DNA from: an uncultured Anaerolineae bacterium
GTDB lineage: Bacteria; Chloroflexota; Anaerolineae; Anaerolineales; Villigracilaceae
Reading direction: 5' to 3'
Length of the DNA: 7,410 nucleotides
NCBI GenBank assembly: GCA_903882765.1
Contig: CAIRYE010000191.1
Coordinates: 1-7,410 of the forward strand
The notes under the pieces were generated by a model. It worked only from the letters and a program-made list of their open reading frames with translations. It was not told the DNA's origin and did no database searches. Position numbers and translations under genes: made by a program. Of this stretch, positions 1 through 5,055 are shown in pieces; position 1 is the stretch's first letter, and each line of letters begins with the position of its first letter.

Positions 1-126
1 ACCCTTGTTGAAAAATTAGGCATCTCAGTAGAAGAGATCGCTAAAAATGTTCACGCACACCCCACAATTTCAGAAGCGATCATGGAAGCGGCGCACGCCG
101 CAACCGGCGCGCCGATCCATATGTAA
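1..126 (+). CDS. lpdA: Dihydrolipoamide dehydrogenase (E3), C-terminal fragment
   Basis: This is the last 41 codons of an open frame that enters from the left edge and ends at TAA 124-126; the start is outside the window. The fragment carries the signature of the C-terminal dimerisation domain of E3 flavoproteins, a His-Ala-His-Pro-Thr-Ile-Ser-Glu motif at fragment residues 18-25. In this family the second His (fragment His20) is the active-site base and the Glu five residues later (Glu25) polarises it; both are present. The end, with its Gly-Ala-Pro-Ile-His-Met tail, matches normal E3 C-termini, so the gene is probably intact at this end. E3 reoxidises the dihydrolipoyl groups of 2-oxoacid dehydrogenase or glycine-cleavage complexes in the cytoplasm, passing electrons to NAD+. 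Which complex it serves cannot be seen here. A strong terminator follows 15 nt later. Confidence 0.9.
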   Translation, partial: TLVEKLGISVEEIAKNVHAHPTISEAIMEAAHAATGAPIHM

Positions 127-141
127 TTCTTCCAATAACAA

Positions 142-187
142 AAAAGCAAAAACGCCCAAGCAAGTTAGCTTGGGCGTTTTTGCTTTT
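142..187. terminator. Bidirectional intrinsic terminator with perfect 20-bp arms
   Basis: The left arm 142-161 and right arm 168-187 are perfect reverse complements around a 6-nt loop (AAGTTA). The GC-rich core CGCCCAAGC pairs with GCTTGGGCG. It is bordered by A-tracts on the left and T-tracts on the right, so either strand gives a stem followed by U-rich RNA. On the plus strand it closes the lpdA transcript. On the minus strand it can stop transcription leaving the translin-family gene that ends at 357. Confidence 0.9.
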
Positions 188-193
188 AAAGCA

Positions 194-223
194 GTTTGCA
201 CCGAGGGAGGACTCGGTGCAAAC
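194..223 (+). other. Perfect 12-bp hairpin with GGAGGA hexaloop
   Basis: The arms 194-205 (GTTTGCACCGAG) and 212-223 (CTCGGTGCAAAC) pair perfectly, leaving a 6-nt loop GGAGGA (206-211). No T-tract follows on the plus strand (next bases ATTCGCC), so it is not a conventional terminator. It starts only 6 nt after the preceding terminator, leaving no room for a promoter between them, so it would be transcribed by readthrough from lpdA. The loop repeats the Shine-Dalgarno-like sequence found at 234-239 before the mini-ORF. Its role is unknown. GGA in hairpin loops is the pattern bound by CsrA-type proteins, but nothing else here supports such regulation. Confidence 0.6.
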
Positions 224-246
224 ATTCGCCAAAGGAGGAGACAACA

Positions 247-276
247 ATGAGCATTCAATTGCTCTGTTGCAGTTAA
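247..276 (+). CDS. Nine-codon mini-ORF with very strong ribosome binding site
   Basis: ATG at 247 opens a nine-codon frame (MSIQLLCCS) closed by TAA 274-276. It is preceded by AAAGGAGGAG (231-240), in which AGGAGG (233-238) lies 8 nt from the ATG; this is close to an ideal Shine-Dalgarno match and better than that of most full genes in this window. The peptide has a Cys-Cys pair near its end. No gene follows on the same strand, so it is not an obvious leader for a downstream gene; the next gene, ending at 357, is on the opposite strand. It could be a real micropeptide, the remnant of the start of a decayed gene, or chance. I recognise no family. The position near a hairpin with GGAGGA in its loop is the main reason to list it. 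Confidence 0.3.
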   Translation: MSIQLLCCS

Positions 277-309
277 TATATCATATTGTGTATTATTTCA
301 CAAACAAAA

Positions 310-331
310 CATGTCACAAAATAACATGACA
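310..331. repeat. Small overlapping inverted repeats in AT-rich spacer
   Basis: CATGT (310-314) is mirrored by ACATG (324-328), and TGTCA (312-316) by TGACA (327-331). This gives a short imperfect dyad in an AT-rich spacer between the mini-ORF and the convergent translin-family gene. It could be a weak protein-binding site but has no gene start near it. I see no other structure in 277-356. Confidence 0.2.
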
Positions 332-356
332 AACTTCATATTATTTAGCCGAATGG

Positions 357-1055
357 CTACTCTTCCGCCTCATCTATGGATCGGCTCAATTTTGGAGCAG
401 CCGGGCCAGATCCGCCGGTAAGTTGTTCGCTCAGTTTTGATAGGGCTTTTTCCAGATGTTCTCCTCGGATGCTAACCGTAATATCGCCGCGGGTTTTTTC
501 TATGATGCTGCGTGCGATATCGGTTTGCCGACGTAAACCATTGGTTATAGCGTCGGGGTAATCCATAGTGACCAAAACGGCATAAATATCGTCCATTTGA
601 GTCAACAACCGTTCAGCTTCTTGTGAATACCCATTGCGCAAAATATCGAGACAGCGACGACGTAATTCGCCTACTACTTCGGATAGACCATTTAAGTAGG
701 TATTAGCTTCAACATCCAGATCTTGTGGTTCTGGCATTGCTTGGTTTTTAATGAGGGCGCAGGTAATATTGGCTTCCACAAACTCTTTGAGAGAATCCTG
801 AGTGTAGCCAGCGAAGTAAAGGTCCGGATATGCGGCGACCGCTTTTCGTAGTTGGTCGGCAAGATCCTTAGCCTCGTTTAATTGGGCGGCCATCGATTCA
901 TCATCGTCGCGGTGAACGGCTCGGATGGCCTGTGAACAGCTGCGCGTAAGGGCGCGGGCGTGTACTAAGGCTTGGTCGCGCGCGGTTGTTTTTGCGTCAA
1001 ATTGCGTTCGGATCTTTTCCGAAATTGATTCAAGCTGATCCATTTGTTTCTTCAC
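357..1055 (-). CDS. Translin/TRAX-family nucleic-acid-binding protein
   Basis: The 232-residue, mostly helical, highly charged protein resembles translin and TRAX, which in eukaryotes form the ring-shaped C3PO complex that binds single-stranded nucleic acid and, through TRAX, cleaves RNA. Recognisable segments are Leu-Lys-Glu-Phe-Val-Glu-Ala (89-95), Tyr-Leu-Asn-Gly-Leu-Ser-Glu-Val-Val-Gly-Glu-Leu (120-131) and a C-terminal helix ending in Ser-Ile-Arg-Gly-Glu (195-199). By eye, Glu91, Glu94, Glu130 and Asp156 align with the acidic residues proposed as the TRAX catalytic centre, so ribonuclease activity is possible but inferred. The start chosen is GTG 1055, with AAGGA about 7 nt upstream; ATG 1043, preceded by GGAAGGTG, is an alternative. 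The gene overlaps the DUF3467 gene by 26 bp (14 with the later start), implying translational coupling. The last 20 or so residues are Pro/Ser/acidic and look disordered. Family assignment is from recall of motifs, not a search. Confidence 0.78.
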   Translation of the reverse strand: MKKQMDQLESISEKIRTQFDAKTTARDQALVHARALTRSCSQAIRAVHRDDDESMAAQLNEAKDLADQLRKAVAAYPDLYFAGYTQDSLKEFVEANITCALIKNQAMPEPQDLDVEANTYLNGLSEVVGELRRRCLDILRNGYSQEAERLLTQMDDIYAVLVTMDYPDAITNGLRRQTDIARSIIEKTRGDITVSIRGEHLEKALSKLSEQLTGGSGPAAPKLSRSIDEAEE

Positions 1056-1371
1056 CTTCCGATCCTTTTTCGGGATCTTGGCCTTTATTGATTTTATTAA
1101 ATAATTGGTCCGCTAATGGTATGTGAGGTGTTTTGATCTCACCAAAATTTTGTTCAAATGTTACTAAGTGTTCTGTTAGCGCCATGTGCAATAACTTGGT
1201 GCTCAAAGGCGACATAACGATACGGGCATTGATCTTGCCAACTTGCTCGCCGGGGAGGATATGAGCGAAATCCAAAACAAGGTCGGCCGGTGAATGCGAG
1301 ATGCGCACCAAGTTAGAATAAACGGGTTGAACTCCGTCTGGAATGATCAGGCTGATTTGCTTTATATCCAT
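1030..1371 (-). CDS. DUF3467 family protein
   Basis: This is a small protein of 113 residues. The core (about residues 16-78) has the DUF3467 pattern: Tyr-Ser-Asn-Leu-Val-Arg-Ile-Ser-His-Ser-Pro, then Asp-Phe, Leu-Pro-Gly, and Ala-Arg-Ile-Val-Met-Ser-Pro followed by a helix rich in Leu and His. The function of the family is unknown to me; it is cytoplasmic, with no signal peptide or membrane segment. The last 20 residues are Gly/Glu/Lys-rich and probably disordered. The start at 1371 is preferred because GGAG lies 6 nt upstream. An in-frame ATG at 1383 would add four residues but has no Shine-Dalgarno and sits right at the T-tract of the hairpin 1393-1414. It lies between ssb and the translin-family gene and overlaps the latter's start, suggesting a related nucleic-acid role by context only. 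Confidence 0.85.
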   Translation of the reverse strand: MDIKQISLIIPDGVQPVYSNLVRISHSPADLVLDFAHILPGEQVGKINARIVMSPLSTKLLHMALTEHLVTFEQNFGEIKTPHIPLADQLFNKINKGQDPEKGSEGEETNGSA

Positions 1372-1383
1372 CAACTGCTCCAT

Positions 1384-1414
1384 TAAATTAAAACCCCGAT
1401 ATTGCTATCGGGGT
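1384..1414 (-). terminator. Terminator-like hairpin between ssb and the DUF3467 gene
   Basis: Bases 1393-1401 and 1406-1414 form a perfect 9-bp stem. Read on the minus strand the loop is GCAA, a GNRA-type tetraloop, and the stem is followed by TTTTAATTTA before the next gene. This has the form of an intrinsic terminator. It begins 8 nt after the ssb stop and ends only about 13-20 nt before the DUF3467 start codon, so it should trim or attenuate readthrough from ssb into the two downstream genes. Confidence 0.75.
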
Positions 1415-1422
1415 CATATGCT

Positions 1423-1869
1423 TTAGAATGGGATATCGTCATCGTCTGTGGGGGCACCAACAAAACCACCACTATCACGATCTTGCCTTCCACTTTCTGG
1501 AAACTCACCTTCGCCATCTGATCGAGATGAGAGGAAACGTACGGTATTAGCGCTCACTTCAAACGAGGCTCGTGGTTGGCCACCTTCTTTTGGAGTCCAC
1601 ACACGGGGACCGCCAGAGGCAGGGTCTGCCGTAAGACGGCCTTCGATTAGCACTTTTGTTCCTTTTTTGAGGTATTGATTACAGGTTTCGGCCTGCTTTC
1701 CCCAGGTTGTGATTCTAAACCATATTGTTTCATTCACTTGTTCACCGTTGTTGGAGGTGTATCTGCGGCTAGTAGCAACAGAAAAAGAAGTGACCGCTTG
1801 CCCATTTGGGGTGTAGCGCATCTCGGGGTCTCGTCCAACGTTTCCAACAATTGTAAGGCTTTGATACAT
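1423..1869 (-). CDS. ssb: Single-stranded DNA-binding protein
   Basis: The 148-residue protein has an N-terminal OB-fold: Leu-Thr-Ile-Val-Gly-Asn-Val-Gly-Arg-Asp-Pro-Glu at 5-16, Ile-Trp-Phe-Arg-Ile-Thr-Thr-Trp-Gly-Lys at 49-58, and Lys-Gly-Thr-Lys-Val-Leu-Ile-Glu-Gly at 69-77. A flexible linker and the acidic tip Asp-Asp-Asp-Asp-Ile-Pro-Phe (142-148) follow; in SSB proteins this tip recruits replication and repair partners. SSB coats single-stranded DNA during replication, recombination and repair, usually as a tetramer. Between the strand ending near residue 80 and the last strand (about 102-113) is a longer than usual loop with a Gly-Gly-Pro-Arg-Val-Trp segment, a form I associate with Chloroflexota. 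ATG 1869 has GGAGG (1876-1880) 6 nt upstream. A promoter lies at 1930-1956. It is the first gene of a possible three-gene unit but is followed by a terminator-like hairpin. Confidence 0.97.
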   Translation of the reverse strand: MYQSLTIVGNVGRDPEMRYTPNGQAVTSFSVATSRRYTSNNGEQVNETIWFRITTWGKQAETCNQYLKKGTKVLIEGRLTADPASGGPRVWTPKEGGQPRASFEVSANTVRFLSSRSDGEGEFPESGRQDRDSGGFVGAPTDDDDIPF

Positions 1870-1929
1870 AGTGTTCCTCCATAAAATTAGGTACCGGCGC
1901 TGAGCGACGGGGCAAATGTTTGTTGTTTT

Positions 1930-1956
1930 ATTTTACACTAAAATCGCAAAAGTCAA
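1930..1956 (-). promoter_or_regulatory. Predicted sigma-70-type promoter for ssb
   Basis: On the minus strand a -35-like TTGACT (1956-1951) and a -10-like TAAAAT (1935-1930) each match the consensus at five of six bases. The 15-bp spacer is shorter than the usual 17. Transcription would start near 1923, giving an ssb leader of roughly 50 nt. The position between the Fe-S oxidoreductase stop (1970) and the ssb start (1869) fits independent expression of ssb. I see no clear terminator for the oxidoreductase gene upstream of it. Confidence 0.5.
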
Positions 1957-1969
1957 TCATTTTTCGAAC

Positions 1970-3961
1970 TTATTTTCTAATCATCTTTTGGGCGACAAGT
2001 TCAGCAATATCTAGTACATCCATCGGATGATCATCTTCTTTTGCGGCATCGGTTAGCATGGTCAAGCAAAATGGGCAGGCAACCGCAATTGTTTGAGATG
2101 AGGTTGATTTTGCTTGCTCATAACGGGTTATATTTATTTTGCTATCGCCGCCTTCTTCCTTCCAAACTTGCGCTCCCCCTGCCCCGCAACAGAAGGATCG
2201 ATCACGGTTGGATGGCATCTCTCTTAGGTCTTCGGATAGGCTTTTCATGATGTTTCTTGGTTGTTCAAATTGTTGGTTGTGCCTTCCGAGATAACAAGGA
2301 TCATGATAGGTTACGGAGGGAGAAGTGCTATCTTGCTCAAGTTCGATCTTTCCTGAACCGATCAAATTATTGATCAACTCACTATGATGGATCACTTTGT
2401 AATTTCCACCAAAGGCAGGGTATTCATTTTTGATCGTGTTCAAGCAATGCGGGCAGGATGTGACGATTAACGTTGGGTTGACTTCATTAAGCACTTCAAC
2501 ATTTTGCGTTGCCAGGGCAAAAAAGATATCCTCTCGGCCGGCTCTTCGAGCGGAATCGCCGGTGCAAGATTCGTTTTTACCGAGTGTCGCGAAGTTGATG
2601 CCCGCTGTATTCAAAATATCCGCAAATGCCCTTGCGGTTTTTTGCGCTCTTGGGTCTGTGGAGGGAGAGCAGCCAACCCACCACAAAATATCAGGAGTTG
2701 GGTTCGTCTCTATCGTAGGAACATTGATTCCCTCGGCCCATTTAGTTCTGTTAGCGATAGGTTGGTTCCACGGGTTGGCATTCCGTTCCATGCCTTTAAA
2801 AGCGGTCTCCAACTGTTTTGGAAAGCTGCTTTCCATCATCGCCAGTGAACGCCTAATTTCAAGAATATCTTTCATCGGCTCATTGCCAACCGGGCAAACA
2901 TCCACACATGCCCCACAGGTAGTACAAGCCCAAACAGCCTCTTCGCTGATCAAGGTTGTCAACGCGATATCGGTTTTCGAGCCAGAATTAAAGGCATAGC
3001 GTTTGTTAATTTCCAAAGCGGCAGGTGAAAGCGGTTTTCCGGTTTGGTACGCCGGGCAGGCATCTTGGCATCGAAAACACATGATGCAAGCATAGGCATC
3101 AATGACTTGTTCATAACCAAGGTCCGAGATGTTTGTTGCCCCAAACGACTCGATCGATTCATCGTTGAGGTCAATGTAGGGGATATCGGCGATGGCTTTA
3201 CGATAAGGTTTGAGAGCTTGGTTGATCGGCGCAAAAAAAATGTGAATGTGTTTCGACAACGCGAAATAAGGCAAAAATAGAACCACTGCCCCCAAGGATA
3301 ACCAAAACATACTATGTTCGATGCTAACCAAAGTTGACCCGGAAAATTGGTACAGGTCTTTTGCCACATAGGAAATGATCGGCTGCCAAGGGTCATTCGC
3401 GTTGTTCACTCTGGCAACGTATGCGGCTTCTCCAAACAATCGCGCGGAATTGTGAAGGAAAATAAAACCAGCAACGATCGCCGAATCTCGCGCTATTCCT
3501 GAAATGGCTTTTGGATGGATAATGACATTCTTATTGACAAAGAATGTATCGGGTGAAAAAACAAATCGCCGTATGGCTAAGGCCATGATCCCTAATAGGA
3601 TCAGGACATTGAAAATATCAGTGATCGATCGATATACATTTCCGAAAAGCCCCAACGATTCAAGTAAGCGAAAATCGAAGAAACCATAGAGAACATCATT
3701 TAGATTGATCACCAAAAAAGTTAGAAACCCCCACGCCACAAAAGCGTGAGTGATCGAAACAGCCCAGCGAGTTTTGAACGTTCGATTGAGGGAAAGGTAA
3801 TTGAATAACGTGCCCGGCAAATTCGCCAGAACCTGCTTCCAGTTTATCTCTCCTCTGGCAGAAGAAATATTCGCCGCAATTTTTCTAACCGCAACGGAGG
3901 TGAAGTAGATGGATAGGATTGAAATGAAAACGAAGATCAATTTTTCGATACCTAAAAGCAT
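1970..3961 (-). CDS. Membrane-anchored Fe-S oxidoreductase (heterodisulfide-reductase/ETF:menaquinone-type)
   Basis: A 663-residue fusion. The N-terminal part (1-245) has five likely membrane helices (about 5-27, 66-88, 114-132, 158-176, 217-237). These carry His72, His170 and His216, which could bind haem b as in NarI-like cytochrome subunits. Two 4Fe-4S motifs follow (Cys292, 295, 298, 302 and Cys346, 349, 352, 356), each ending in Cys-Pro. Two cysteine-rich CCG domains complete it: the first with Cys431, Cys466 and Cys503/506, the second with Cys556, Cys591-Cys592 and Cys629/632. The second has the full Cys-Cys-Gly motif; the first has only one Cys there (Ser-Cys-Thr-Gly). This architecture matches the membrane oxidoreductases that carry electrons from electron-transfer flavoprotein to menaquinone in anaerobes, but no ETF genes lie in the window, so the donor is inferred. 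ATG 3961 is chosen because GGAGG lies 5 nt upstream; the in-frame GTG 3967 abuts that site. The gene follows the LysR-type gene by 24 nt. Confidence 0.87.
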   Translation of the reverse strand: MLLGIEKLIFVFISILSIYFTSVAVRKIAANISSARGEINWKQVLANLPGTLFNYLSLNRTFKTRWAVSITHAFVAWGFLTFLVINLNDVLYGFFDFRLLESLGLFGNVYRSITDIFNVLILLGIMALAIRRFVFSPDTFFVNKNVIIHPKAISGIARDSAIVAGFIFLHNSARLFGEAAYVARVNNANDPWQPIISYVAKDLYQFSGSTLVSIEHSMFWLSLGAVVLFLPYFALSKHIHIFFAPINQALKPYRKAIADIPYIDLNDESIESFGATNISDLGYEQVIDAYACIMCFRCQDACPAYQTGKPLSPAALEINKRYAFNSGSKTDIALTTLISEEAVWACTTCGACVDVCPVGNEPMKDILEIRRSLAMMESSFPKQLETAFKGMERNANPWNQPIANRTKWAEGINVPTIETNPTPDILWWVGCSPSTDPRAQKTARAFADILNTAGINFATLGKNESCTGDSARRAGREDIFFALATQNVEVLNEVNPTLIVTSCPHCLNTIKNEYPAFGGNYKVIHHSELINNLIGSGKIELEQDSTSPSVTYHDPCYLGRHNQQFEQPRNIMKSLSEDLREMPSNRDRSFCCGAGGAQVWKEEGGDSKINITRYEQAKSTSSQTIAVACPFCLTMLTDAAKEDDHPMDVLDIAELVAQKMIRK

Positions 3962-3985
3962 AGGCACCTCCGGCTAGGTTGAATT

Positions 3986-4921
3986 TTATAATGTAGATAA
4001 ATTGCTTAGGAACTCTTGTGAGAGTGATTCTCTGTTATCAAAAATAAATTCCCAAAGTTTATTCGTCGCTAATGTGGAGTTGTTGCTGATGTTTCGAACA
4101 AGGTAAATGGGTTGTCGTATGGTTACCCCGGTTACCTTTACCTTCACAACTTTCCCCAGCGCTAAACTTCGAGAGGCCATCATTTCTGATATAAAGGTAA
4201 TGCCAATCCCATTTTCTACAGCCATCAATACCGCTTCCGCGTCGCCAAGGCGTGAAATGATGTTGAACTTACCGGGATCGATCCCGTGGAATTTGAGGGA
4301 GTCATACAAGACCTCAAAAGTGCCTGAAGAGGATTCTCGGCGAATGAAGGGCTGTTCATTTAGTTCTTCTGAATTGATCTCGTTGCGAATTGCCCATGGG
4401 TGATCTGGCGGTACGATCAGGATGACGCGGTCCTCAACGATCAAACAACTTTCCAGATCGCGGTGGTTAATTTCTCGACCAATGACTCCAAGGTCAAGGT
4501 TTTGGTTCACCATGGCATCGATAATAAAGGACCTTGATTTTGAATTGAGTACGGTGCGAACTTTGGGGTACATTTTTTGAAACGCGGCTAAAATATTTGG
4601 CAGAAAATAATTACCTGAGGTTGTGGCGCAAGCTATGTTGATCGATCCAACCAATTCTTCTTGAGAATTTTGGAAATGATCTTCGCATACCCTAGCAGAA
4701 CGCAACAACTCGCGGGCAAAAGGCAAAATATTCACACCTTCTTGCGATAATTGGATCGTTCTTCCCATTCGTAAGAACAAGCTAACACCATAATTTCGCT
4801 CGAGCGATTGAATATTTTGGCTCACAGCCGACTGTGATAAATGTAATCGGTTGGCTGCTTTGCTAAAACTCATTTCTTCGGCGGCAGTGACAAAAACTAA
4901 GATCTCGGCTAGATTGATCAT
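3986..4921 (-). CDS. LysR-family transcriptional regulator
   Basis: The protein has 311 residues, a normal length for the family. The N-terminal winged helix-turn-helix spans about residues 5-60, with the recognition region Ser-Phe-Ser-Lys-Ala-Ala-Asn-Arg-Leu-His-Leu-Ser-Gln-Ser-Ala-Val-Ser near 18-34. The effector-binding domain runs from about 90 to 295 and includes a Thr-Thr-Ser-Gly-Asn-Tyr-Phe-Leu-Pro segment near 100-108, resembling the CysL/CbbR-like group, where this loop lines the ligand pocket. Three consecutive ATG codons open the frame (4927, 4924, 4921). The third is chosen because GAGG ends just before the first, giving 6-nt spacing. It is divergent from the flavin-binding-protein gene at 5056, and the Fe-S oxidoreductase gene starts 24 nt downstream. 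Either or both are plausible targets, and autoregulation through the dyad at 4933-4953 is likely. The ligand cannot be deduced. Confidence 0.93.
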   Translation of the reverse strand: MINLAEILVFVTAAEEMSFSKAANRLHLSQSAVSQNIQSLERNYGVSLFLRMGRTIQLSQEGVNILPFARELLRSARVCEDHFQNSQEELVGSINIACATTSGNYFLPNILAAFQKMYPKVRTVLNSKSRSFIIDAMVNQNLDLGVIGREINHRDLESCLIVEDRVILIVPPDHPWAIRNEINSEELNEQPFIRRESSSGTFEVLYDSLKFHGIDPGKFNIISRLGDAEAVLMAVENGIGITFISEMMASRSLALGKVVKVKVTGVTIRQPIYLVRNISNNSTLATNKLWEFIFDNRESLSQEFLSNLSTL

Positions 4922-4932
4922 CATCATCCTCG

Positions 4933-4953
4933 ATAAGTATTATTAACACTTAT
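4933..4953. promoter_or_regulatory. Candidate LysR-type operator (ATAAGT-N9-ACTTAT)
   Basis: A 6-bp dyad, ATAAGT (4933-4938) and ACTTAT (4948-4953), is separated by 9 bp and lies just upstream of the regulator's ribosome binding site. It is an interrupted AT-rich palindrome of the sort LysR-type proteins recognise. The CTTATAA at its right end (4949-4955) recurs in the same orientation at 4981-4987, 32 bp or about three helical turns away, as expected for recognition and activation half-sites of a tetramer. A weak minus-strand -10-like TATACT (4971-4966) sits between them and may drive the regulator. Confidence 0.45.
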
Positions 4954-4982
4954 AACATCATTTTCAGTATATTGCAGACGCT

Positions 4983-4988
4983 TATAAT
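4983..4988 (+). promoter_or_regulatory. Candidate -10 element for the flavin-binding-protein gene
   Basis: A perfect TATAAT lies 67 nt before the ATG at 5056. No good -35 hexamer sits 16-18 bp upstream (ATTTTC at 4960-4965 is the best placed). This would fit a promoter that depends on an activator such as the divergent LysR-type protein, whose possible second half-site (4981-4987) overlaps this element; overlap could equally mean repression. Confidence 0.35.
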
Positions 4989-5010
4989 AAATTAGGTACA
5001 AATATCACCC

Positions 5011-5030
5011 TGCATATACGTAATAATGCA
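5011..5030. repeat. Inverted repeat TGCAT-N10-ATGCA
   Basis: The 5-bp arms 5011-5015 and 5026-5030 flank 10 bp containing the small palindrome TACGTA (5017-5022). It lies in the presumed untranslated leader of the gene starting at 5056. It could be a second regulator site or a chance dyad. Confidence 0.25.
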
Positions 5031-5055
5031 CATAAAACAGAAAGGATAAAATTTC

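Noticed and set aside
194..223. Reading the second hairpin as an intrinsic terminator
   Set aside because: There is no T-tract after it on the plus strand, and the true terminator lies immediately before it.
47..250. Plus-strand 67-codon frame across the end of lpdA and the hairpins
   Set aside because: It overlaps the lpdA end in a different frame and runs through both perfect hairpins, with a basic low-complexity product; no ribosome binding site was seen.
70..258. Minus-strand 62-codon frame through the terminator region
   Set aside because: Its sequence is dictated by the inverted repeats and it overlaps lpdA; no supporting signal.
346..359. TAGCC-GAAT-GGCTA mini-hairpin at the translin-family stop codon
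   Set aside because: A 5-bp stem with no U-tract is too weak to be called a terminator; the strong bidirectional hairpin downstream is a better candidate.
1030..1055. Frameshift or gene fusion between the DUF3467 and translin-family genes
   Set aside because: Each has its own plausible start, stop and complete domain; a short overlap is normal for coupled genes.
2430..2999. Long plus-strand open frame (189 codons) antisense to the Fe-S oxidoreductase
   Set aside because: It lies wholly inside the well-supported minus-strand gene, has no recognisable domain and no good ribosome binding site; it is a mirror of the codon use of the real gene.
2959..3396. Minus-strand 145-codon frame overlapping the Fe-S oxidoreductase in another frame
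   Set aside because: It shares the strand with the real gene but in an alternative frame; the real frame has the 4Fe-4S cysteine motifs, while this one has no coherent domain.
4107..4403. Plus-strand 98-codon frame antisense to the LysR-type gene
   Set aside because: It is fully contained in a regulator of normal length and intact domains; no independent evidence.
4921..4929. ATG triplet run as a microsatellite or slippage site
   Set aside because: Only three ATG units; it is simply the start region of the regulator, with spacing from GAGG selecting the third.
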